Below are positions 12,329 to 19,621 of a stretch of 19,692 nucleotides of DNA, piece by piece; position 1 is the stretch's first letter, and every line of letters starts with the position of its first letter. This DNA comes from CAYJEO01 sp964369355. Lineage in GTDB: Bacteria; Bacillota_I; Bacilli_A; RF39; UBA660. Below the pieces are notes generated by a model, which had not been told where the DNA came from, ran no database searches, and worked only from the letters and a program-made list of their open reading frames with translations. A program made the translations under genes and the position numbers. The stretch is from the NCBI GenBank assembly GCA_964369355.1, contig CAYJEO010000014.1, positions 1 through 19,692 of the forward strand. Direction: 5' to 3'.

Positions 12329-12856
12329 ATGGCATATAGAGAAATTGTAACTAAAGCAATAGTCGGTAAGGGGAAAAAAATACTTAAAAATTCTTATAAT
12401 ATCGCTTGTGAACAAACACCTACAACTGTGTTAGGATGTTGGGTAATAAATCATAAGTTCAAAGGATATAAAAGTGGAGAAAAAATAGGTGTTGATGGTT
12501 CTTTTGATGTAAATATATGGTATTCGTATGACCTTGATTCTAAAACAACAGTTATAAATAAAAAAATAGATTATAATGATTTATTTAATGTAAAAATAAA
12601 AGAAGAAGCAGATTTAAGTTCTGATACAGATGTAATAGTAAGAACTTTAAAACAGCCAGTATGTTCAAAAGTTGAAATATTTAATAATACAATAAACTTT
12701 GATGTAGAAAAAGAATTAGGTGTAGAAATAGTAGGAGAAACAAAGGTTAAAATAGCAGTTGAAGACGATGAAGAACCATGGGATTCTTTAGAAGATGATG
12801 TTACTGAAGATATTTTAAATGAAATAGATAAAGTAAAAGATAATTTTATAGATTAG
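12329..12856 (+). CDS. cotE: Outer spore coat morphogenetic protein CotE
   Basis: The 175-residue protein is CotE. It begins MAYREIVTKAIVGKGKK, then carries VLGCWVINHKFKGYKSG, a conserved SFDVNIWYSYDLDSKTTV run, a RTLKQPVC segment, ELGVEIVGETKVKI and a strongly acidic tail with a DDEEPWDSLEDD stretch, the same order as the 181-residue Bacillus protein. CotE assembles around the forespore on the mother-cell side and recruits outer coat proteins. GAGGAG fixes the start at 12329; an in-frame upstream ATG has no ribosome site. The gene stands alone between terminators, with a possible sigma-E promoter. CotE is essentially a Bacilli spore gene, making it the best evidence here that this organism sporulates. 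Confidence 0.95.
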   Translation: MAYREIVTKAIVGKGKKILKNSYNIACEQTPTTVLGCWVINHKFKGYKSGEKIGVDGSFDVNIWYSYDLDSKTTVINKKIDYNDLFNVKIKEEADLSSDTDVIVRTLKQPVCSKVEIFNNTINFDVEKELGVEIVGETKVKIAVEDDEEPWDSLEDDVTEDILNEIDKVKDNFID

Positions 12857-12888
12857 TGTCAACAAAAAAAGGTTGACACTTTCTTTTT
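12855..12888 (+). terminator. Terminator of cotE
   Basis: AGTGTCAAC (12855-12863) and GTTGACACT (12872-12880) form a perfect 9-bp stem, followed by TTTCTTTTT. The right arm contains the rpsP -35 box. Confidence 0.88.
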
Positions 12889-12901
12889 AGTATGATAAAA
12901 T
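12873..12901 (+). promoter_or_regulatory. Promoter of rpsP, embedded in the cotE terminator
   Basis: A perfect TTGACA (12873-12878) lies in the right arm of the terminator. TAAAAT (12896-12901), preceded by TGA, is 17 bases on, 24 bases before the rpsP start. Confidence 0.85.
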
Positions 12902-12925
12902 TATTCAAGAAACGGAGGAGTTATC

Positions 12926-13204
12926 ATGGCAGTTAAATTAAGATTAAAAAGAATGGGAGCTAAGAAAAAACCTTTCTACAGAGTTGTAGCAGCAGATTCT
13001 AAAAGCCCAAGAGATGGAAGATTTATTGAAGTAGTTGGAACTTATAATCCAGTTGTTGAACCTTTTGAAGTTAAATTCGATGAAGAAAAAACTTTAAAAT
13101 GGTTATCAAACGGAGCTCAACCAACTGATACAGTTAGAGCTTTATTAAGCAAAGCTGGTATTTTAGAAAAATTCCACAATCAAAGAATGACAAAAAAGAA
13201 ATAA
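12926..13204 (+). CDS. rpsP: 30S ribosomal protein S16
   Basis: The 92-residue protein is S16 at normal length: AVKLRLKRMGAKKKPFYRVV, ADSKSPRDGRFIEVVGTYNP, then VKFDEEKTLKWLSNGAQPTDTV in the usual order. It binds 16S rRNA in the 30S body and is needed for assembly. Ribosome site GGAGG is strong, as expected for a ribosomal protein. khpA follows after 17 bases on the same transcript. In Bacillus the operon goes on to rimM, trmD and rplS; here it ends after khpA. Confidence 0.98.
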   Translation: MAVKLRLKRMGAKKKPFYRVVAADSKSPRDGRFIEVVGTYNPVVEPFEVKFDEEKTLKWLSNGAQPTDTVRALLSKAGILEKFHNQRMTKKK

Positions 13205-13221
13205 GAAATTAAGAGGAATTT

Positions 13222-13470
13222 ATGGAAAATTTAGTAAACTTAACAGAACTTTTAGTTAAAAATTTAGTAAAAGAACCTGATATGATCACAGTAAAACAAT
13301 TTTTATCTGAAGATGATTTTATTGTAATACAAGTATTAGTAAGTAATGCTGATATGGGAGCTGTAATAGGAAAAGGTGGAAATGTAGCTAATTCAATTAG
13401 AACAATTGTCCAAGCCGCTAGTTTTCATAACAATTTACAAAAAGTAAAAATTAATTTTGATTCATTTTAA
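13222..13470 (+). CDS. khpA: KH-domain RNA-binding protein KhpA
   Basis: The 82-residue protein is a single KH domain with the RNA-binding loop GKGG at 50-53 (MGAVIGKGGNVANSIRTIV), the arrangement of KhpA (YlqC in Bacillus). With KhpB it binds many small RNAs and affects cell elongation and division in streptococci. The family start MENLVNLTELLVKNLVKEPD has GAGG upstream. It is always next to rpsP in Firmicutes, as here. A terminator starts at its stop codon. Confidence 0.95.
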   Translation: MENLVNLTELLVKNLVKEPDMITVKQFLSEDDFIVIQVLVSNADMGAVIGKGGNVANSIRTIVQAASFHNNLQKVKINFDSF

Positions 13471-13495
13471 AGAAGTAGAAATACTTCTTTTTTCT
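13469..13495 (+). terminator. Terminator of rpsP-khpA
   Basis: AAAGAAGTA, loop GAAA and TACTTCTTT form a 9-bp stem with a stable tetraloop, followed by TTTCTT. Confidence 0.88.
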
Positions 13496-13523
13496 TGTAT
13501 AAAAATCCTATATATAATATAAT
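13495..13523 (+). promoter_or_regulatory. Promoter of the uppS operon
   Basis: TTGTAT (13495-13500), 17 bases and TATAAT (13518-13523), 21 bases before the uppS start. Confidence 0.78.
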
Positions 13524-13543
13524 AGATATAGTGAGGTAAGTAT

Positions 13544-14275
13544 ATGGAAAATAACAATTTAAAAATACCTAATCACGTTGCAATCATTATGGATGGTAAT
13601 GGAAGATGGGCCAAAAATAAAGGAATGTCTAGAAGTATGGGGCATAGACAAGGCGCTAACAATTTAAAAAAATTAGCACCATATATATTAAAAACAGGTT
13701 CGAAAGTTTTAAGTATCTTCGCATTTTCAACTGAAAACTTTAAGAGAAGTAAAGAAGAAGTATCATTTTTAATGACTTTAATAGGTGATTTATTTGATAA
13801 GGAAGCACAATTTATATTTGAAAATAATATTAAAGTAGTGTTTTCAGGTGTAGAAGAAAATTTACCTAAAAAAGTAATTAAAATTATGAAAACTATTGAA
13901 GATAAAACTAGTGATTTTAATGGAGGAACTTTAAATATATGTCTAAATTATGGAGGACAATTAGAAATATTAGATGCTGCTAAAAAAATAGCAAAAGAAG
14001 CAATTGATAAAAAAATAAATATAGACAATTTAACTATAGAAGATATGGATAATTATTTATATAAAAATTTACCACCAATAGATTTTTTAATAAGAACAAG
14101 TGGCGAAAATAGAGTAAGTAACTTTATGTTATGGCAACTAGCGTATGCAGAATTTTACTTTCCAGAAAAACATTTCCCTGAATTTTCAGAAGAGGATTAT
14201 TTAAAAGCTTTAGAAGTTTATACTTCAAGAGATAGAAGATTTGGAGGTATTAATTATGAAAACAAGAATAATTAG
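13544..14275 (+). CDS. uppS: Undecaprenyl diphosphate synthase (isoprenyl transferase)
   Basis: The 243-residue cis-prenyltransferase adds isopentenyl units to farnesyl diphosphate to make the C55 lipid carrier for cell wall synthesis. IIMDGNGRWAKNKG holds the catalytic Asp17; GHRQGANNLKK, SIFAFSTENFKRS and the C-terminal signature IRTSGENRVSNFMLWQLAYAEF follow. Length is normal. It leads a run of six tightly packed genes; its last 20 bases overlap the start of cdsA. GTGAGG serves as ribosome site. Confidence 0.97.
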   Translation: MENNNLKIPNHVAIIMDGNGRWAKNKGMSRSMGHRQGANNLKKLAPYILKTGSKVLSIFAFSTENFKRSKEEVSFLMTLIGDLFDKEAQFIFENNIKVVFSGVEENLPKKVIKIMKTIEDKTSDFNGGTLNICLNYGGQLEILDAAKKIAKEAIDKKINIDNLTIEDMDNYLYKNLPPIDFLIRTSGENRVSNFMLWQLAYAEFYFPEKHFPEFSEEDYLKALEVYTSRDRRFGGINYENKNN

Positions 14276-15056
14276 TTCAGTACTTTTATTGCTAATAGCA
14301 TTACCATTAGTTTTACTAGGCGGTTATTATTTTCAAATAGGTGTATTAGCAGTTAGTTTGTTAGCTTTAAAAGAGTTTATTGATATTAAAAAAACAAAGA
14401 AAAATTTACCGGCTTTCATAGAGGTAATATCATATTTGATTTTATGCATTATTTTATTTAGCACACACAATAGTAGTTTAGAATTCTTTTCACTTGATTT
14501 TAGAATATTAGCAGGGTTATTTATTGCATATTTAACACCAACTGTTTTATATCAAGATAAAGAAGTATACAGTATTAATGACGCATTTTATTTAATAAGT
14601 GGAATATTATTTTTAGGAGTAACATTCTCACTTGCTGTATTAATTAGAAATGAAAGTTTAAATTTATTAATCTTTTTAATATTAACAACAACAATAACAG
14701 ATACATATGCTTTAATTACAGGTGTATTAGTTGGTAAAGAAAAATTAATAGAAAAAATATCACCTAAAAAAACAATAGAAGGTTTAATAGGTGGAACATT
14801 TATGGGCGTATTTATAAGTTCATTATTTTATGTGACGATAATTAACCCAGAAATAAATTTAGTAGTCTTACTATTAATAACGTTTTTTTTAGTAGTAGTT
14901 GGACAATTAGGAGACTTAGTATTCTCATCAATTAAAAGATACTATCAGAAAAAAGATTTTTCTAATTTAATGCCAGGACATGGTGGAGTATTAGATCGAT
15001 TTGATAGTTTAATATTTGTGATTTTATGTTTTGTGTTTTTTATTAATATATTATAA
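14256..15056 (+). CDS. cdsA: Phosphatidate cytidylyltransferase (CDP-diglyceride synthase)
   Basis: The 266-residue polytopic membrane enzyme makes CDP-diacylglycerol from phosphatidic acid and CTP for phospholipid synthesis. Several hydrophobic helices precede the C-terminal signature: ISPKKTIEGLIGG, then SSIKRYYQKKDFSNLMPGHG with the conserved Lys-Arg, Lys-Asp and His-Gly-Gly, and DRFDSLIF. I start at 14256, where GGAGG precedes the ATG; the frame opens 15 bases earlier without support. It lies between uppS and rseP, where Bacillus also has dxr; that gene is missing here. Confidence 0.95.
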   Translation: MKTRIISSVLLLLIALPLVLLGGYYFQIGVLAVSLLALKEFIDIKKTKKNLPAFIEVISYLILCIILFSTHNSSLEFFSLDFRILAGLFIAYLTPTVLYQDKEVYSINDAFYLISGILFLGVTFSLAVLIRNESLNLLIFLILTTTITDTYALITGVLVGKEKLIEKISPKKTIEGLIGGTFMGVFISSLFYVTIINPEINLVVLLLITFFLVVVGQLGDLVFSSIKRYYQKKDFSNLMPGHGGVLDRFDSLIFVILCFVFFINIL

Positions 15057-15065
15057 GGAGGAATT

Positions 15066-16094
15066 ATGTTAACATTATTATATTTTGTCTTAATCTTAGG
15101 ATTAACAATATTTATCCATGAATTAGGACATTTCATCTGGGCGAAAAAATCAGGTATATATGTATATGAATTTTCATTAGGTATGGGACCTGTTATATAT
15201 TCTTTTACAAGAAAAAACGATGAAACAAAGTATGCTTTAAGACTATTTCCAATAGGTGGATTTGTCTTAATGGCAGGGGAAGAAGTAGAAGTAGATGAAT
15301 CAGTACCGGTTGAAAGAAGGTTTCAATCAAAAAGATGGCTTTCTAGATTTGCAACAGTAATAGCTGGGATTATTCATAATTTTATATTAGCGATATTTTT
15401 ATTTTTTATAGTTGGGCTTTTAGCAGGCACTACAACAATTAAACCCATAGTTGGTGAAATTGATGTTGAAGGTGCAGCAATTGATTCAAATTTAGAAGCA
15501 GGAGATACTATATTAAGTGTTAATAATAAAAATGTATCAACAGTTGATATTTTCTTACTTGAATATCAAGTTAATTATGGAGATACTATAATTTTAGAAG
15601 TCAAAAATACAGAAGGTGAAATTAAAAATATAGAAATTACACCTTTAGAAACAGAAGATGGATATGCCTACGGATTTCAATTAGATTCAAAAGAAGATAG
15701 TGGGATTTTTGCAGCAATTAAATTTGCTTTCGAAAAATTTTATAGTTTAGCATTACAAATATGCACAGTAGTTTTATATTTATTAACAGGGCAATTAAGT
15801 ATTAATTCATTATCTGGTCCAATTGGTATATTTAATGTAGTAGGTCAAACAGCAGAAGCTGGATTCATTAATTTAGTATATTTAACTGGATATTTAAGTT
15901 TGAATGTTGGGATAGTTAATTTGCTTCCAATACCAGCATTTGATGGAGGTAGAATTTTATTTTTAATAATAGAAAAAATAAAAGGTAAACCAGTTTCGCA
16001 AAAAACAGAAAATACATTTCATACAATCGGTTTTATCTTATTAATGATTTTAATGGTTGTAATAACATTTAATGATATAGTGAGGTTCTTTTAA
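15066..16094 (+). CDS. rseP: RseP/RasP-type intramembrane zinc metalloprotease
   Basis: The 342-residue site-2 protease carries the zinc-binding HELGH at 18-22 (IFIHELGHFIWAKKSG). The second catalytic element is NLLPIPAFDGGR near 280-291. One PDZ domain lies between them (about 118-195, with LEAGDTILSVNNKNV). It cuts anti-sigma factors, signal peptide remnants and, in Bacillus, division protein FtsL within the membrane. It is about 80 residues shorter than B. subtilis RasP but has both catalytic motifs and the PDZ. AAGGAGG gives a strong start. Its stop codon shares one base with the next ATG. The presence of an FtsL-like gene in this window makes that partnership plausible. Confidence 0.95.
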   Translation: MLTLLYFVLILGLTIFIHELGHFIWAKKSGIYVYEFSLGMGPVIYSFTRKNDETKYALRLFPIGGFVLMAGEEVEVDESVPVERRFQSKRWLSRFATVIAGIIHNFILAIFLFFIVGLLAGTTTIKPIVGEIDVEGAAIDSNLEAGDTILSVNNKNVSTVDIFLLEYQVNYGDTIILEVKNTEGEIKNIEITPLETEDGYAYGFQLDSKEDSGIFAAIKFAFEKFYSLALQICTVVLYLLTGQLSINSLSGPIGIFNVVGQTAEAGFINLVYLTGYLSLNVGIVNLLPIPAFDGGRILFLIIEKIKGKPVSQKTENTFHTIGFILLMILMVVITFNDIVRFF

Positions 16095-16450
16095 TGGCAA
16101 AGTTAGCATTTGAGGTATTTGAATACTGTAAAAATTATGATGAAATAAAAAATACAAAAGTAGAAAAATATGATATGACAACTTCGGATTTAATTGACTA
16201 TTATGAAAATTATGTATTTAAATGTAATATAAAAGAAGAAACTGAAATAGAAAAATTAAAAGAATTAGATGAAATAATGTATTGCTATATAAACGATTAT
16301 AAGTTTAATGAATTTTTAAGAGAAGAACTTAGTAATATACCAGAAACAAATATGGAAATATATACAAATTTAGACTGTTATTTAATTCATTTTTATAGTA
16401 AATATAATGAAAATTATAAACAAAAAAGATCATCGTCAAGATGGCTATAG
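16094..16450 (+). CDS. Small acidic protein of unknown function
   Basis: The 118-residue protein has no signal peptide or membrane helix and no motif I recognise. It is acidic, helical in pattern and rich in Tyr, Asn and Glu, with three Cys (12, 44, 64 approximately) and a basic, Ser-rich end (KQKRSSSRWL). It starts one base inside the rseP stop codon, with GTGAGG upstream, so it is translationally coupled to rseP. The ribosome site of the ABC ATPase lies at its stop. The tight packing supports a real gene whose job relates to its membrane neighbours, but that is inference. Confidence 0.75.
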   Translation: MAKLAFEVFEYCKNYDEIKNTKVEKYDMTTSDLIDYYENYVFKCNIKEETEIEKLKELDEIMYCYINDYKFNEFLREELSNIPETNMEIYTNLDCYLIHFYSKYNENYKQKRSSSRWL

Positions 16451-16458
16451 GAGGATTT

Positions 16459-17358
16459 ATGCTTAAGGTAGATAACGTAACAAAATATTATGACACATTA
16501 AAAGCTGTAGATAAATTATCTTTTGAAGTAAAACCAGGTGAAATATTTGGACTTCTTGGGGTAAATGGTGCAGGTAAAACAACAACTTTTAGAATGATTA
16601 TGGGACTTTTAGAACCAACAGAAGGTATAGTTACATTAAACGGTAAAAAAATTGATTATGATGTAACAGATACAATTGGTTTTTTAACAGAAGAAAGAAG
16701 TTTATTAACTAAATTAACTGTATTAGAACAATGTTTATTTTATGGTAATTTAAAATCAATGTCTAATAAAAAAATAGAAGAAAGATTAGACTACTTATTA
16801 GAAAAATTTGGAGTAGTTGAGTATAAAAATAAAAAAATAAAAGAATTATCAAAAGGTAATCAACAAAAAATACAGTTTATAACTGCTATTATCAATGAGC
16901 CAAAATTATTAATATTAGATGAACCATTTAGTGGGTTAGATCCATTTAATGTAGAATTATTTAAAAAAGAAATAATTGAAATGTCAGAAAAAGGTAGTAT
17001 GATTATATTTTCATCACACAGAATGGAACATGTAGAACTTTTCTGTAAAAAATTAGCAGTAATGTTAAAAGGTAAAGCAGTGTTAAATGGTAATTTAGAT
17101 GAAATAAAAAAACAATACCGTAAAAAAAATATATTAGTAAAAGCAGATTTAGATATCGAAAAAATAAAAAAAATTGAAGGTGTAATTTCTGTTGAAGAAC
17201 AAGCTAATCAATATGAAATTAAAATTGAATCTGATGAAATTATTAATAAAGTATTTAAAGAAGTATCTAAATGTAAAAATGTATTACAATTTTTAGTAGA
17301 AGAACCTTCACTAAATGAAATATTTGTAGCAAAAGTAGGTGAAAGTTATGAAAAGTAA
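16459..17358 (+). CDS. ABC transporter ATP-binding protein (NatA/YhaQ-like)
   Basis: The 299-residue ATPase has Walker A GVNGAGKTT (34-42), signature LSKGNQQ (130-136), Walker B LLILDEP (150-156) and the switch His187 (SSHR). The Q-loop region reads IGFLTEERSLL, the EER form typical of NatA/YhaQ-type ATPases. A C-terminal extension (about 215-299) matches the DUF4162 type of that group. It should energise the permease encoded next. Start 16459 follows AGGAGG; the frame opens 18 bases earlier without a ribosome site. Its end overlaps the permease start by 11 bases. Substrate is not shown by sequence; Na+ or a drug/peptide is possible for the group. Confidence 0.93.
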   Translation: MLKVDNVTKYYDTLKAVDKLSFEVKPGEIFGLLGVNGAGKTTTFRMIMGLLEPTEGIVTLNGKKIDYDVTDTIGFLTEERSLLTKLTVLEQCLFYGNLKSMSNKKIEERLDYLLEKFGVVEYKNKKIKELSKGNQQKIQFITAIINEPKLLILDEPFSGLDPFNVELFKKEIIEMSEKGSMIIFSSHRMEHVELFCKKLAVMLKGKAVLNGNLDEIKKQYRKKNILVKADLDIEKIKKIEGVISVEEQANQYEIKIESDEIINKVFKEVSKCKNVLQFLVEEPSLNEIFVAKVGESYEK

Positions 17359-18676
17359 ATTAAATTATTTAATAAGCGTTAGTTTGAAGCGTAAAACAAA
17401 CACAAAGTGGTTTGTGCTAGCTAATATATTAATGGCAATAGTATTAGTTGGATTAATTAATATAGATCAAATTATTACAGCATTTGGCGGAGACTTTAGT
17501 GATTCTAAAACAATGTATGTAATAGATAACACAGATAAATCATATGACTTATTTAATGAAAACTTAAATACAGCACTACTTACTTTAAATTTAGATAATA
17601 ATTATGAAGTGACATTAGTAGATATTACAGTAGATGAAGCAAAAGAATTGCTTAAAAATACAGAAGATGATATTGAAATTGATATGGTAGTAGTAATTAA
17701 TAATTCAGAAGATAATATAATAGAGGCCCAAATCATTTCTAATAACACTTTAGATTTAGTTGTAAACCAAGCTATTAATATGTCTTTAAGTGCTACTAAA
17801 TCAACTATAGCGTTAAGTGAAACATCTATATCACAAGAAGAATTAGATAAATTATATTCAGCTATTTTAATTGAAAATATATATTTAGATGAAGAAGCAA
17901 ATGAAGAAGAAGCTACTAATGAATTAATTGGTTCAGTAGTTATTCAATTAATTGTAATTCCATTTTTCATGTTAACATTATTCTTAGTACAAATGATAGG
18001 TGCTGAAGTAAATGATGAAAAAACAACAAGAGGTATGGAAATAATCATTTCAAATGTATCTCCAAAAACACATTTCTTTGCAAAAATAGTAGCAGCAAAT
18101 TTATTTGTTTTAATACAAGGTGCACTATTAGTTGCATATGGATTATTAGGATTACTAGTTAGATTCATAACAACATCTGGTTCTCTTCTAGGTGGAGCAG
18201 AACAAGATATTATGGGTATGGTTACAAGTGCTGTAAATACTGAAGTAGGGCAAATGTTAGTAACTGCAATTCCGCTTACTTTAATATTAATGATTTTAAC
18301 GTTAATTTCATATTCGTTATTATCTGGTATTCTAGCAAGTATGACGACAAATATTGAAGACTTCCAACAATTACAAACGCCTATTATATTAATCTCATTA
18401 GCAGGTTATTATTTAGCAATGTTTGCAAGTTTATTTGAAGGAGCATTATTTATTAAAGTAGTATCGTTTATACCTTTAATTTCAGCGATTTTAGCTCCGT
18501 CATTATTAATGTTAGGACAGTTATCTATATTTGAATTTATTATTTCTATAGTATTAGTAATAATAACAAATTACTTATTAATTGTGTATGGATTAAGAGT
18601 ATACAAAGTAGGAATTTTAAACTATTCTTCAAAAGATTTATGGAAAAAAATGTTTAAAGCATTAAAAAACAAATAA
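17348..18676 (+). CDS. ABC-2 type permease (NatB/YhaP-like)
   Basis: The 442-residue membrane protein has one N-terminal helix (about 20-40), an external domain of some 150 residues with many Asp/Glu/Asn, then about five to six helices. A conserved cytosolic loop, EKTTRGMEIIISNVSPKTHF near 224-243, corresponds to the ABC-2 coupling segment of NatB-type proteins. It forms an exporter with the preceding ATPase, whose gene it overlaps. Start 17348 has AGGTG upstream; the GTG three codons earlier is within that site. It ends the uppS-led gene run at a strong terminator. Confidence 0.9.
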   Translation: MKSKLNYLISVSLKRKTNTKWFVLANILMAIVLVGLINIDQIITAFGGDFSDSKTMYVIDNTDKSYDLFNENLNTALLTLNLDNNYEVTLVDITVDEAKELLKNTEDDIEIDMVVVINNSEDNIIEAQIISNNTLDLVVNQAINMSLSATKSTIALSETSISQEELDKLYSAILIENIYLDEEANEEEATNELIGSVVIQLIVIPFFMLTLFLVQMIGAEVNDEKTTRGMEIIISNVSPKTHFFAKIVAANLFVLIQGALLVAYGLLGLLVRFITTSGSLLGGAEQDIMGMVTSAVNTEVGQMLVTAIPLTLILMILTLISYSLLSGILASMTTNIEDFQQLQTPIILISLAGYYLAMFASLFEGALFIKVVSFIPLISAILAPSLLMLGQLSIFEFIISIVLVIITNYLLIVYGLRVYKVGILNYSSKDLWKKMFKALKNK

Positions 18677-18698
18677 AAGACTTTAAAGTCTTTTTTTT
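18674..18698 (+). terminator. Terminator closing the uppS-led gene run
   Basis: AAAAGACT, loop TTAA and AGTCTTTT form an 8-bp stem running into T up to 18698. Confidence 0.87.
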
Positions 18699-18701
18699 AT
18701 A

Positions 18702-18710
18702 TGCTATAAT
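18702..18710 (+). promoter_or_regulatory. Extended -10 promoter of the last protein gene
   Basis: TGC followed by a perfect TATAAT (18705-18710), 24 bases before the start. The possible -35 TTTAAA (18682-18687) is in the loop region of the preceding terminator. Confidence 0.65.
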
Positions 18711-18734
18711 ACTTAACACAAAGGAAGTGAAAAT

Positions 18735-19568
18735 ATGGAAAAGTTCACAAAAAAAATTAGTCTTGAAAATCATACAATTAGTATAAACTATTATGGTAGA
18801 AAAATAACTAATGTTTTAGAAAGTAAAGAATCAACTTTAAATAAATTAGATAAATTATTTTCAGAAAAAAAAGATTTATCTTTGAAAAGTACTGTTGTAG
18901 CAATTAGAAGTGTTTTTAAAGAATATGAAGAATCATATTTAAAAATAGAATATAAAAAAATCAATGAAGCTTCTAAAACAGTTGTTTTTAAAGATTCAAT
19001 GCTTTTAGAATATAAAACAAAAATTCAAGTAGATGATAATACTAAAACAGTATTTAATTATAGTAATAAAGAATTAGACTATAAGGTAATAAACAAAGAT
19101 GAAAAAATAAATTCAAGTGATGACTTAAAAACAAATAAAATATTATCTTCTTTATTAAATGAATGTTCTGAATTACAAAAAGCTAAATTTTTATCTTATA
19201 ATAATTGCTATTTAATTATGCGTTTTTATGAATTTTTTTATAATAAAAAATTTGATAAAGCAAATTCAAATTTAAAAAACGAATTAAAAGAAATGTTAAT
19301 AATATTATCTAGTGAAACTATTGTAATCGATGGTAATTATGAGTTTGATGAACAAAATAACTATGAATCTAAACAACTAAATGAAGATTTATTAAGACTA
19401 AGTGAAAACTATTACTCATTTGATGATATTAGATTTATTGATATAGCAGATAGGCTAAAAGACTTAATTGAACAAAAGGGTAGAGAAACAAAAAATTATG
19501 TTTTAGAAAAAGGTTATACATTATTAGAAATGACTGAAACTGGTAAAGCAAAAATTAAAAAAGGTTAA
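18735..19568 (+). CDS. Cytosolic protein of unknown function (277 aa)
   Basis: The 277-residue protein is lysine-, asparagine- and serine-rich, with no signal peptide, no membrane helix and no motif I recognise. The first 130 residues alternate short strands (SLENHTISINYYGRKIT, TKIQVDDNTKTVFNYSN), suggesting a beta domain. The rest is mostly helical, with a Tyr/Phe-rich patch (YLIMRFYEFFYNKKF near 161-175) and a basic end (GKAKIKKG). AAGGAAGTG precedes the ATG, and an extended -10 promoter supports expression as a single gene. I see no terminator before the tRNA promoter. Its family cannot be named from sequence reading alone. Confidence 0.75.
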   Translation: MEKFTKKISLENHTISINYYGRKITNVLESKESTLNKLDKLFSEKKDLSLKSTVVAIRSVFKEYEESYLKIEYKKINEASKTVVFKDSMLLEYKTKIQVDDNTKTVFNYSNKELDYKVINKDEKINSSDDLKTNKILSSLLNECSELQKAKFLSYNNCYLIMRFYEFFYNKKFDKANSNLKNELKEMLIILSSETIVIDGNYEFDEQNNYESKQLNEDLLRLSENYYSFDDIRFIDIADRLKDLIEQKGRETKNYVLEKGYTLLEMTETGKAKIKKG

Positions 19569-19576
19569 TAAAATAA

Positions 19577-19605
19577 TTGACATAAGTATATTTATAATGT
19601 AAAAT
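19577..19605 (+). promoter_or_regulatory. Sigma-A promoter of tRNA-Ser
   Basis: TTGACA (19577-19582), 17 bases and TAAAAT (19600-19605), ending 16 bases before the tRNA. Confidence 0.88.
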
Positions 19606-19621
19606 TATAGATGTACCAAAT

